Below are positions 26,511-34,766 of a stretch of DNA of 64,000 nt, in pieces. A model generated the notes under the pieces. The model had not been told where the DNA came from. It ran no database searches and was given only the letters and a program-made list of their open reading frames with translations. The position numbers were made by a program, and so were the translations under genes. This DNA comes from Streptomyces akebiae (GTDB lineage Bacteria; Actinomycetota; Actinomycetes; Streptomycetales; Streptomycetaceae). The stretch is from the NCBI RefSeq assembly GCF_019599145.1, contig NZ_CP080647.1, forward strand, positions 806,001 to 870,000. Reading direction: 5' to 3'. Positions within the stretch are counted from its first letter, which is position 1, and each line of letters begins with the position of its first letter.

Positions 26511-27680
26511 TCAGGAGGCGTGCCCGGCGCCGAGCACCAGGGTCGCGTGGTGGTCGAGGACGCCGCCGTTGCCACTGACCAGCGCGACGTCGTGGCGGGG
26601 GACCTGGCGGCCCTCACCGGCCTGGCCGCGTACCTGCTGGACGGCTTCGACCAGCGGGGTCATGCCCCAGAGGTAGAAACCCGACAGCTGTCCGCCGCCG
26701 GTGTTGGTGGGCAGCGCGCCGCCGGGGGCGAGCGCGCCGGAGGCCGCCAGTTCTCCGGCTTCCCCCTTCGCACAGAACCCGTAGTCCTCCAGGGTGACCA
26801 GCACCGTGTAGGTGTAGCAGTCGTAGATCTCCCGGACGTCCACGTCGGACGGGGTGATACCGGCCATCTTCATCGCGGCGGCTCCCGAGGCGGCGGCTCC
26901 CGTGACGAGACCGAAGTCGCTGCCCCGCTCCATCACGTATCCCGGGTGTGCCTGGCCCCAGCCCCACACGTGGACCGGTGGCCTGGGCAGGGCGGCGGCG
27001 CGCTCGGCGGTGGTGACGACCACGGCGGCGCCTCCGTTGGAGACCAGGCAGCAGTCGAACAGATGCAGTGGCTCCACCACCCAGCGGGACCGGTGGTAGT
27101 CCTCCAGGGTCAGCGGCTTGCGGAATTGTGCGGCGGGGTTGTGCGCGGCCCACTGCCGTTGCCCGACCGCGACGGCACCGAGGTGGTCGTCGGTGACGCC
27201 GTAGTGCGCCATGTAGCGGGCGGCGGCCACGGCGTAGCGGTGGTTGACGCTGGTGAATCCGCCGGCTGTCTCCGCGCTGCGGAAGCCGGTGGCGGCGAGC
27301 GAACTGGAGAGGTACGCGTCCCCGCTCCGGGCGTTCTCGCGCAGCGGCGCGTCCGCGAAGACGCAGACAACGGTGGTCGCGGCGCCGGAGAGCACGGCCG
27401 TGGCGGCCTGGGCGACCATGATGCCCGCGGAGGCTCCGAAGGACTGCACCTGGGAGAGCAGGGTGAGGTCGCGCAGGCCCAGACGCTTGGCCAGGCCCAG
27501 GTCGAGGCCCGGGCTCTTGCCCGCGTTGATCAGGAGTCCGTCCACGTCCCGCAGTTTCAGGCCGGCGTCCGTCACCGCGAGCCGTACCGCCTCGTCGGCG
27601 AAGTCCGCCGCAGTACGCCCGTACACCTTGCCGACCTCGGTCAGGCCGAGGCCCGCGATCGCCGCATGACGGCCGCTCAT
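26511..27680 (-). CDS. Thiolase-like lipid-transfer protein (Ltp2/SCP-x type, probable retro-aldolase)
   Basis: 389 residues of thiolase fold. It starts AAIAGLGLTEVGKVYGRTAA and contains FTSVNHRYAVAAARYMAHYG, YDCYTYTVLVTLEDYGFC and the late TNTGGGQLSGFYLWGM motif. The canonical nucleophile Cys of degradative thiolases is not evident: the segment reads SFGASAG. That pattern and the DUF35 gene next door resemble Ltp2, which removes a short side-chain piece by retro-aldol cleavage. I infer carbon-carbon cleavage of a 3-hydroxyacyl-CoA that cannot be thiolysed, such as a branched one. Acetyltransferase activity is the alternative. Confidence 0.85.
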   Translation of the reverse strand: MSGRHAAIAGLGLTEVGKVYGRTAADFADEAVRLAVTDAGLKLRDVDGLLINAGKSPGLDLGLAKRLGLRDLTLLSQVQSFGASAGIMVAQAATAVLSGAATTVVCVFADAPLRENARSGDAYLSSSLAATGFRSAETAGGFTSVNHRYAVAAARYMAHYGVTDDHLGAVAVGQRQWAAHNPAAQFRKPLTLEDYHRSRWVVEPLHLFDCCLVSNGGAAVVVTTAERAAALPRPPVHVWGWGQAHPGYVMERGSDFGLVTGAAASGAAAMKMAGITPSDVDVREIYDCYTYTVLVTLEDYGFCAKGEAGELAASGALAPGGALPTNTGGGQLSGFYLWGMTPLVEAVQQVRGQAGEGRQVPRHDVALVSGNGGVLDHHATLVLGAGHAS

Positions 27681-27707
27681 CCGGATCTCCCTTCTTCAAG
27701 CCGCTCG

Positions 27708-28952
27708 TCAGGCCACTGCGGTGGTTCGGCGTGCCCGCGCGCTGCGTTCGCGTGCGAAGTCCAGCGCGTCGTTCCAGGTACAACCGCGATTGATCATCAC
27801 CCGGTACTTCATGACATGGGTGGGGTGGTCGACTGCCAGCGCGCCGGTGAGGCGTTCGCCGGTGCGGTAGAGCGCCACCCATCGCCCGTCCGCCGGATCA
27901 CCGCTGACCACCCGGACTTCGTCGGCCCGGGAGATCCCGACGAACTGGATGCGGGTGCCGTACCAGTCCGACCAGAAGTAGGGGACGGTGGAGTACGGCC
28001 GGGCCTCCCCCGGGTTCAGGGCGTTGACAGCGGCGGTCGCGCCCTGCTCGGCGGCGCTGGTCCAGTGCTCGAGCCTCATCGGCTGTCCGAACAACGGGTT
28101 GTACCAGTGCGCGACGTCACCGGCGGCGTAGACGCTGGGTACCGACGTGGCCAGCGTCCGGTCGCAGCGCACCCCGTCGGCGAGCGCGACGCCGGAGCCG
28201 TCCAGCCAGGAGGTGGCCGGGTCGGCGCCGATGCCGGCCACGACGAGGTCCGCGTGCAGCGTGCTGCCGTCCCCGAGTTCGACGCCGATTCCGTCGCCGT
28301 CCCGCCGGATCGCCCGCACGCTCACCCCGCGCCGCAGATCGGTGCCGGCCCGGTCGTGCAGCGCGGCGCAGGCCATACCCATCTCGTCGCCCAGGGCCCG
28401 GCGCAGGGGAACGTCGGCGGCCTCCACGACGGTCACCGGCAGGCCCCGCTCACGGGCGGCCGAGGCGACCTCCGAGCCGATGAAACCGGCGCCGACGACG
28501 ACGAGCCGGGCTCGGTCGTCGAGCGCCCGGCGAACCGCCGCCGCGTCGTCGGCCGTACGCAGGGTGTGGACGCCCGCGAGGCCCTCCGTTGCGGGCAGGA
28601 CGCGGGCGACGGCTCCGGTGGCGATGACCAGCGCGTCGTACGGGACCGGGGCGCCGCCGTCCACCAGGACCGCACCGCCTTCGGTGTCCAGGCCGGTCGC
28701 GCGGGCGCCGAGCCGCAGGTCGACGCCGAGTTCGCCGCGCAGGGTGTCCTCGGTGCGGAAGGTGGTGTCCGGGGGGCCGCCGGGTGCCTCGGCCAGATAC
28801 GCCTTGGACAGGGGCGGACGGTCGTACGGCAGGTGGTCCTCGGCGCCGATGAGCGTGATGGAACCGGTGAAGCCGCTCGCGCGGGCGCCTTCGACGGCGC
28901 GCAGTCCGGCCAGGGAGGCGCCGACGACGACCAGTCGCTGTGGTGTGGTCAC
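27708..28952 (-). CDS. FAD-dependent ferredoxin reductase
   Basis: 414 residues from GTG 28952, which follows the ferredoxin stop by 5 bp. The FAD-binding site is LVVVGASLAGLRAVEGARAS, the NAD-binding site VVVGAGFIGSEVASAARERG, and the second FAD motif SVYAAGDVAHW; the C-terminal reductase domain has WSDWYGTRIQFVG. This is the oxygenase-coupled (class I P450) NADH:ferredoxin reductase family. It passes electrons to the adjacent ferredoxin and on to the P450. Confidence 0.93.
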   Translation of the reverse strand: MTTPQRLVVVGASLAGLRAVEGARASGFTGSITLIGAEDHLPYDRPPLSKAYLAEAPGGPPDTTFRTEDTLRGELGVDLRLGARATGLDTEGGAVLVDGGAPVPYDALVIATGAVARVLPATEGLAGVHTLRTADDAAAVRRALDDRARLVVVGAGFIGSEVASAARERGLPVTVVEAADVPLRRALGDEMGMACAALHDRAGTDLRRGVSVRAIRRDGDGIGVELGDGSTLHADLVVAGIGADPATSWLDGSGVALADGVRCDRTLATSVPSVYAAGDVAHWYNPLFGQPMRLEHWTSAAEQGATAAVNALNPGEARPYSTVPYFWSDWYGTRIQFVGISRADEVRVVSGDPADGRWVALYRTGERLTGALAVDHPTHVMKYRVMINRGCTWNDALDFARERSARARRTTAVA

Positions 28953-28957
28953 GGCCG

Positions 28958-29152
28958 TCAGTCCTCGGTCAGCCGGAGGGCCTCGGTCGGGCAACTGGTC
29001 ACCGCTGCCCGGATCTCGGCCAGTCTTCCGTCGGGGACGACGTCGGTGCTGAGGACGAGAGCGCCGTCGTCGTCCACCTCGAAGACGTCGGGCGACAGGG
29101 ACTCGCAGATGCCGAGGCCGGTGCACTTCCCGCGGTCGAGCAGGATCTTCAT
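28958..29152 (-). CDS. [3Fe-4S] ferredoxin for the P450
   Basis: 64 residues. Three cluster Cys: Cys10 and Cys16 in KCTGLGICES, and Cys54 in SCPTEAL; position 13 (Gly instead of Cys) makes it a 3Fe-4S rather than 4Fe-4S protein. It is acidic overall, as P450 partners are. It lies between the P450 and reductase genes on the same strand, the classic three-component arrangement. Confidence 0.93.
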   Translation of the reverse strand: MKILLDRGKCTGLGICESLSPDVFEVDDDGALVLSTDVVPDGRLAEIRAAVTSCPTEALRLTED

Positions 29153-29194
29153 GGTCGGGTCGCCTCCTTGGCGTCGAGAGGGCTGGGCGAGGGG

Positions 29195-30424
29195 CTAGGC
29201 GGCCGGACCGAGCTGGACGGGCAGTCGCCGGATTCCGTTGATGAAGTTGGAGCGGAACCGCTCCGGTTCGCCGGCGAGCCGCATGTGCGGGAACCGGGCG
29301 AAGAGCCTGCCGAGCAGCACCCGCGCCTCCATCCGGGCCAGGCTGTTGCCCAGGCAGAAGTGCGTGCCGGTGCCGAAGGCGAGGTGGTTGACCGGGTTGC
29401 GGGTGATGTCGAAGCGGTCCGGGTCGGCGTACACGGCCTCGTCGCGGTTGGCGGAGCCGTAGAACATCACGACCTTCTGGCCTTCCTCGATCCGTTGGCC
29501 ACCGAGGACGGTGTCGCGGGTCGCCGTACGCCGGAACTGGATCACCGGCGAGTGGAAGCGCAGCGCCTCCTCGATCGCGGACGGCAGCAGCTCGGGGTCG
29601 GCGCGCAGGGCGTCCCACTGGTCGGGGTGGTCGCCGAGGGTGAGCACGGCTCCGGTCAACAGGTTGCGAGTGGTCTCGTTGCCCGCGATCACCAACAGCT
29701 GGAAGAAGCGGTTCAGGTCCCCGTCCGACAGCCGTTCGCCGTCGACCTCCGCGTTGACGATGGTGCTCCAGACGTCGTCGGTGGGGTGTGCGCGTTTGGC
29801 CCGGGTCTGCTCGGCGGCGTACGCGAACATCTCGGTGAAGGCGGAGACGAAGGCCGGCAGGCCGCCGTACGAGGGGTCGTCGAGCCCGACCATCCGGTTG
29901 GTCCAGTCGTACAGCAGACCGCGGTCGGCGGAAGACACCCCGAGGACATCGGCGAGGACGCGCAGCGGCATCTCGGACGACACCTTCTCCACCAGATCGA
30001 TCTCGGTGCCCGGCTCCAGGTCCGCCACGATGGCTTCCGCGTGGGCATCGACAGAGTCGAACATGCCCTTCACCATGCGCGGGGTGAACGCCTTGCTGAC
30101 GATGGACCGCAGCTTGCCGTGGTCGGGCGGGTCGATGTTGAGCATCATCTGCTGGAGCGCGGCAACGTCCTTCGGCCGCTGGTCCCTCAGGAACGTCGCT
30201 CCCCTGTGCGAGGAGAAGACAGCCGGGTCGCGGGACACCGTGACGACATCCTCGTACCTGGTCACGGCCCAGAAGCCCGGTCCGCCGGCGAAGCCCTCGG
30301 AGGGGGGTTCCTCGATCCAGGCCACGGGCCGCGTCCGGCGCAGCTCCGCGAACAGGTGGTGCGGGACTCCATCGCGGTAGGTGTCCGGATGCCCCAGGTC
30401 CGGGCCCAGCGTCTGAGCGATCAC
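29195..30424 (-). CDS. Cytochrome P450
   Basis: 409 residues. I-helix oxygen-activation motif VIAGNETTRN, K-helix EEALRFHSP (ExxR), and heme loop FGTGTHFCLGNSLARME with Cys357 as heme ligand. The sequence around LNIDPPDHGKLRSIVSKAF and the end RSNFINGIRRLPV resemble the CYP125/CYP124/linalool-hydroxylase side of bacterial P450s, which oxidise terminal methyl groups of sterols and terpenoids. First gene of the minus-strand unit P450-ferredoxin-reductase-thiolase-DUF35, with regulon operator 3 upstream. Exact CYP family is not assignable by eye. Confidence 0.93.
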   Translation of the reverse strand: MIAQTLGPDLGHPDTYRDGVPHHLFAELRRTRPVAWIEEPPSEGFAGGPGFWAVTRYEDVVTVSRDPAVFSSHRGATFLRDQRPKDVAALQQMMLNIDPPDHGKLRSIVSKAFTPRMVKGMFDSVDAHAEAIVADLEPGTEIDLVEKVSSEMPLRVLADVLGVSSADRGLLYDWTNRMVGLDDPSYGGLPAFVSAFTEMFAYAAEQTRAKRAHPTDDVWSTIVNAEVDGERLSDGDLNRFFQLLVIAGNETTRNLLTGAVLTLGDHPDQWDALRADPELLPSAIEEALRFHSPVIQFRRTATRDTVLGGQRIEEGQKVVMFYGSANRDEAVYADPDRFDITRNPVNHLAFGTGTHFCLGNSLARMEARVLLGRLFARFPHMRLAGEPERFRSNFINGIRRLPVQLGPAA

Positions 30425-30470
30425 TCGAACTCCTCGAATCCCTCGTCGTTCTGAACATGCACCGTTGTTA

Positions 30471-30490
30471 TTGACCGTACGTACGGTCTA
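30471..30490. promoter_or_regulatory. Catabolic-regulon operator, site 3 (P450 / acyl-CoA ligase divergon)
   Basis: TTGACCG-TACGTA-CGGTCTA contains the perfect 16-bp palindrome GACCGTACGTACGGTC. It lies 47 bp before the P450 start and 77 bp before the ligase start, so one dimer could repress both directions. Confidence 0.8.
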
Positions 30491-30566
30491 ACGTAAACAC
30501 GCAGCCTACCCAACGGTCAACCGCTCGAGTGAGAGGGCGGGGCCGGGACATCAGGAAGGGCACATC

Positions 30567-32195
30567 ATGGACAGCACGATGCAGGAGGCGGAGCTGCTGG
30601 TCAGCGGCATCTTCCGGCATGGAGCCGCCGTGCACGCGGACAGCCGCGTCCACCACTACAGGGGAGATACGACCACCTCGACGGCCTTCTCGGGTCTGGC
30701 CGAGCGGACCGAGCGGCTGGCCGCCGCGCTCGCCGGACTGGGGATCGGGCGGGACGACGTGGTCGCCACTCTGGCCTGGAACACCCCGGCCCATCTTGCG
30801 GCGTACTTCGCCGTCCCGGGTATGGGCGCGGTGCTGCACACGCTGAACCTGCGGTTGCACGACGACCAGCTGGTCTACATCGCAGGCCATGCAGCCGACA
30901 AGGCCGTCATCGTGGACGCGGACCTGGTGCCGCAGCTGCAGCGGATCATCGACCGGCTGCCCACCGTCCAGCACGTGATCGTCGTCGGCGAGGCACGGCT
31001 GGAGGCCCCGCCGTGGGTCACCGTGCACGACTACGACACCTTGCTGAACGCCGCCCCGCCCGGCTTCGACTGGCCGGAGCTGCCGGAACGCTCGGCGGCC
31101 GTCCTGTGCTACACCACCGGCACCACCGGCGCCCCGAAGGGGGTGGCGTACAGCCACCGCTCGATCTACCTGCACACCCTGCAGATCTCCACCGGCAGCG
31201 CCTATGCCATGAGCGACGCCGACCGGGTGCTGCCCATCGTGCCGATGTTCCACGCAAACGCCTGGGGCTGGCCGTACGCGGCCTGGCTGGCCGGGGCGGA
31301 CCTGATCATGATCGACCGGTTCCTGCAGCCCGCGCATCTCGCCCACGCGATCTGCGACCTCAAGGCGACCGCGGCGGCGGCGGTGCCGACACTGTGGAGC
31401 GGACTGGACGACCACGGGGTCGCCACGGGCGCGGACTTCAGCAGCCTCCGGCTGGCCGTGGCAGGGGGATCGCCGCTGTCGGCCGCGCTGGCGGACAGCT
31501 TCCACGCCCACCACGGGGTGCGGCTCACCCAGGGCTGGGGCATGACGGAGACAAGCCCCCTGCTGACCTTCTCCCGCCCGCCGCACGGCACCCCTGACGA
31601 CCAGGCGACCGGATGGACCACCCGCAGCGGCCGACTCGTGCCCGGGGTGCGGGCCCGTGTGGTGGACGAGTCGGGAGCCGAACTGCCCTGGGACGGCAAC
31701 GCCGTGGGTGAGATCGAGCTGAGCGGCCCGACCGTCGCGGGGTCGTACTTCCGGGCCACGGCCGAGGAGCAGGCCGACAAGTTCCGCGACGGCCGGCTGC
31801 GCAGCGGTGACCTGGGGGTGATTCACCCGGGCGGATGGGTGGAGCTGAAGGACCGGCTCAAGGACGGCATCAAGAGCGGGGGCGAGTGGATCTCCACCGT
31901 GGAGCTGGAGAACGCGCTGGCCGGGCACCCGGCGGTCGCGGAGGTCGCGGTGGTGGGCGTGCCCGACCCGAGGTGGGAGGAACGACCGCTGGCCTGTGTG
32001 ACGTTGCGCGACGGGGCGACCGTGACCCCGGAGGAACTGCGGGCGTTCCTCACCGGCCGGGTCGCCCGCTGGTGGCTGCCGGAGCGCTGGGCGTTCGTCG
32101 AGCGGATCCCGAGAACGAGCGTGGGCAAGCTCGACAAGAACCGGATCAGGCGGGCCTACGCCGATCAGGAGCTCGCGGTGACCACGCTGGGCTGA
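30567..32195 (+). CDS. Fatty-acid/acyl-CoA ligase (FadD3-like medium/long chain type)
   Basis: 542 residues of the ANL superfamily. Phosphate loop YTTGTTGAPKGVAYSH, the GWGMTETSPL motif, RSGDLGVIHPGGWVELKDRL, and a C-terminal hinge/lysine region (TSVGKLDKNRIRRAY) including the catalytic Lys. It converts a carboxylic acid to its CoA ester with ATP. AGGAAGG lies upstream of ATG 30567. Divergent from the P450 across operator 3, it is transcribed alone. Confidence 0.92.
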   Translation: MDSTMQEAELLVSGIFRHGAAVHADSRVHHYRGDTTTSTAFSGLAERTERLAAALAGLGIGRDDVVATLAWNTPAHLAAYFAVPGMGAVLHTLNLRLHDDQLVYIAGHAADKAVIVDADLVPQLQRIIDRLPTVQHVIVVGEARLEAPPWVTVHDYDTLLNAAPPGFDWPELPERSAAVLCYTTGTTGAPKGVAYSHRSIYLHTLQISTGSAYAMSDADRVLPIVPMFHANAWGWPYAAWLAGADLIMIDRFLQPAHLAHAICDLKATAAAAVPTLWSGLDDHGVATGADFSSLRLAVAGGSPLSAALADSFHAHHGVRLTQGWGMTETSPLLTFSRPPHGTPDDQATGWTTRSGRLVPGVRARVVDESGAELPWDGNAVGEIELSGPTVAGSYFRATAEEQADKFRDGRLRSGDLGVIHPGGWVELKDRLKDGIKSGGEWISTVELENALAGHPAVAEVAVVGVPDPRWEERPLACVTLRDGATVTPEELRAFLTGRVARWWLPERWAFVERIPRTSVGKLDKNRIRRAYADQELAVTTLG

Positions 32196-32698
32196 GCGCC
32201 GGAGAAGGGGGTGGGGGGAGCATGGGGATGAGCTGCTCCGGTCACCGCCAGGACAAAAGCTCAAGGAGTCCGAGCCGGACGGCTTCCGGGCCGTCCCCTT
32301 TCCTCGTTCCGGTCTCGGCATGAGGGGCGGCGCTGCACTTCGGAGAACCAGGTCCTTCCGGAACTGCGGGACGGCCCGGTGGCATCGGTCTCACCCGCTG
32401 ACGCCGGGCGACCCCATGGGTGGATCCGCGCAATAACTGCGGAAGGTGGCCCAACCGGCACCGCGCGCAGACGCGATCACCGGTGCGATTACGAGAAGCG
32501 AGCCACCGGCCCTGTCGACGTACTGCTCTTGATCAGCCGGCGGAGGGGCGCTTGGGCGAACCCTGTTGCGTCTCCGACGCGTGCACGGAACTCCAGGACT
32601 GGCCGGTCTCCCTTCCGAAGTGCCGCAGGTCCTTGAAGTCCTGCATGTTGCCGATCACCGCCGGAAGGATCACGGCGGCTCAGGCGGGTTCGTGACTT
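32196..32698. other. Intergenic stretch with no recognisable gene
   Basis: 500 bp between the ligase and the convergent hydrolase. Short open frames on both strands have no family signature and no RBS. Probably decayed DNA. Confidence 0.5.
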
Positions 32699-33427
32699 CT
32701 AAGCCGGGACGCTTTCCCAGTGCTGTGTCAGTGCGGCGGCGAGTTCCCGCGGCTGCTGGAGGTGCGGCCAGTGACCGCTGTCCAGCAGGACCAGGTTCGT
32801 GGCCCTGACGTTCTTCGCGAGAGCTTCGGCGTGTTCCACCGGCTGGTACTGGTCCTCTCGGCCCCAGAACACGAGGGAAGGGCTGGTGATGTCCGCCAGA
32901 CCGGGTTGCCACTCCGCCCCCGTGTGGACTCCCGAGCGGACCAGGCGAAGCATGCTGTCCTTCATCGTGTCGTCCATCCGGCTCACGATCTCGTCGGCGC
33001 GACGGATGGGCACACCGTCGCCCTGCAATTGCGTGCTGAACGCCGACGGATCCAATTCGGCCATCCACTGCTCTCCCAACCCGGGGGTCTGCCAGATCTC
33101 CGAGAGGGGACTCCAGTCGAACGCGGGGCTGATCGCCGCGTCTCCGCCGGCCCAGGTCCGCACCAGATCGGGACGCAGCGAGGCGACGCGCGCGGTAAGG
33201 GCGCTGCCCCAGTCATGGCCCACGAGGTCGACCGGGCTGCCGATCTCCTCCAGCCGGGCGATGATCCAGTTGACGTACTCCTCCTTGGTGGCGGTGAATC
33301 CCTCCGGCCGGGGGATTCCGAAACCGGGCAGCGCGGGTGCACTGACATCGGTGCTGGTCAGGTGGCCAAAGAGGTCGTCCCAGACGTGGTGGGTGTCCGG
33401 AATGCCGTGAACGAATACAGCAGGCAC
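32699..33427 (-). CDS. Alpha/beta hydrolase, epoxide hydrolase/dehalogenase-like
   Basis: 242 residues, rather short because no N-terminal extension precedes MPAVFVHGIPDTHHVW. The nucleophile is Asp72 in LVGHDWGS, as in epoxide hydrolases and haloalkane dehalogenases rather than Ser esterases. The acid strand is VFWGREDQYQPVE and the His is in DSGHWPHLQQP. A truncated paralogue of its second half lies at 53058-53365. It is downstream of a dead SDR on the same strand (77 bp gap). Confidence 0.85.
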   Translation of the reverse strand: MPAVFVHGIPDTHHVWDDLFGHLTSTDVSAPALPGFGIPRPEGFTATKEEYVNWIIARLEEIGSPVDLVGHDWGSALTARVASLRPDLVRTWAGGDAAISPAFDWSPLSEIWQTPGLGEQWMAELDPSAFSTQLQGDGVPIRRADEIVSRMDDTMKDSMLRLVRSGVHTGAEWQPGLADITSPSLVFWGREDQYQPVEHAEALAKNVRATNLVLLDSGHWPHLQQPRELAAALTQHWESVPA

Positions 33428-33504
33428 AGGGTCTCTCCAGTCGATTGATGATTGTCATGGGTCGCTGTGGTTCCGGCTTGGCGCCGGTTACTCAGGACGG
33501 CGAA

Positions 33505-33933
33505 TCACGTGGCTGCCCACTTCGCCAGCCGGGGGTAAAGCTCCGTCAGGTCGCCGGCGAGGAGCCTCTTGACCTGCCGGGTGATGTCGTCACCGAGCAC
33601 CTCGTACGCTCCCGTCTCGATGCCGTCGAGGGCGAGTGCGGCGATGGTGCGGGGGTCGGACTTGGGTGCGTTACGGTCCGCCGTCAGGTCCGTGTTGACG
33701 TATCCCGCGTGCAGTCCGGTGAGTGCATGGTGAGGATGTGGCCGCCACCGTTGCCCTCGATGATCGGTACGAAGGCGCGGGTGAGCAGCAGCGGGCCGTA
33801 GAGGTTGGTCTCGAATTCCCGGCGTACGTCGTCGAGGGGGGAATTGAGGGGGGACGCACCGAAGTGGTCGGTCTCGGACGCGCCGACCGCGCGCGCCGGT
33901 GACGAAGACGCGCGCGCCCTTCAGTGCGGTCAT
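33505..33933 (-). pseudogene. Short-chain dehydrogenase, internally deleted and frameshifted
   Basis: It starts MTALKGARVFVTGARG and ends with an intact stretch (LHAGYVNTDLT, KSDPRTIAALALDGIETGAY, EVLGDDITRQVK), both closely matching the intact SDR at 49586 (MTALKGANVFVTGGSRGIGK, ITRQVKAGLAGDL). Between them the frame is wrong, and about 90 residues, including most of the cofactor fold and the Tyr-x-x-x-Lys site, are missing or out of frame. 142 codons remain open only by chance. Non-functional. Confidence 0.8.
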
Positions 33934-33956
33934 GGCTGGTCTCCAGAGAATTTCAC

Positions 33957-34018
33957 AGTTCGTTCATTGAACTTAGCTCGTGCCGCCACCGTAGCAGAGT
34001 GAGTTCGGTCATTGAACC
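33957..34018. promoter_or_regulatory. Two direct copies of an HxlR-type operator
   Basis: AGTTCGTTCATTGAACT (33957-33973) and AGTTCGGTCATTGAACC (34002-34018) have the same GTTC-N7-GAAC arms, with starts 45 bp apart. They occupy the promoter between the SDR pseudogene and the HxlR regulator, and are likely its binding sites. Confidence 0.7.
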
Positions 34019-34048
34019 TCTCGCTGGAAGTTGACTACAGTGGATGCC

Positions 34049-34576
34049 ATGGCACTGGGCAAGGACTACGCGACGCAGGAATGCTCGATCGCCGGCGCGC
34101 TGGAGATCGTCGGCGAGCGATGGACCCTGCTGATCGTCCGCGACGCCCTTTACGGCATCCGGCGCTACAACGACTTCCTCGTCCACCTCGGCATTCCGCG
34201 CGCGGTCCTGGCCACCCGCCTCCAGATGCTCACCGACGAGGGCATCCTGGAGAAGCGCCGGTACCAGGAGTCCCCGCCGCGCGACGAGTACGTCCTCACC
34301 GATCGCGGCACCACCCTGTGGCCCACCGTTCGCACCCTCGACCTCTGGGGCCGCAAGCACACCGGCGGGACCGCGCTGCGCCTCTTCCAGCACGCCGAGT
34401 GCCGCACCGAACTCGGCGTCTACGGTGAGTGCCCCAAGTGCGCGACCGTCGTACCGGTCGTGGATGTCCTCATGGTCCCGGGCCCAGGCCTCGACCCCGA
34501 CCCCGCGGCCCCGATCAGCCGGGCCCTGCTCCGGCCGAAGAGGCTCTTGGAGCCCGTCATGGTCGATCAGGCGTAA
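34049..34576 (+). CDS. HxlR-family transcriptional regulator
   Basis: 175 residues from ATG 34049; GTG at 34040 has a better-spaced GGAAG and would add three residues. The winged HTH is diagnostic: CSIAGALEIVGERWTLLIVR then DALYGIRRYNDFLVHLGIPR and VLATRLQMLTDEGILEKRRY. A C-terminal extension with CRTELGVYGECPKC could bind metal or sense redox through its Cys residues. Divergent from the dead SDR; two operator copies lie just upstream, so autoregulation and former control of the SDR-hydrolase pair are likely. Confidence 0.9.
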   Translation: MALGKDYATQECSIAGALEIVGERWTLLIVRDALYGIRRYNDFLVHLGIPRAVLATRLQMLTDEGILEKRRYQESPPRDEYVLTDRGTTLWPTVRTLDLWGRKHTGGTALRLFQHAECRTELGVYGECPKCATVVPVVDVLMVPGPGLDPDPAAPISRALLRPKRLLEPVMVDQA

Positions 34577-34766
34577 GTTCCCGCTGCCAGCCGAGACCGG
34601 GCCACTCCTGCCGTAGCCCCGGAACCGTGCGCCTGACAGTGCGTTCGCATGAGACGCAAACGGGCCCGTTCATCCTGGCCCGCATCGCGCAGGGCGCAGC
34701 GAGCGCGGCCCTGATGGCAAGCAGCCCCGGCCTGATCGTCCATGCCCCCCCTTCGTCCTCTGGCGC

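Noticed and set aside
28953..30458. Long minus-strand open frame continuing upstream of the ferredoxin reductase start
   Set aside because: It is a shadow of the P450 and ferredoxin genes, which have full motifs in another frame. Reductase homology begins only at about 28952.
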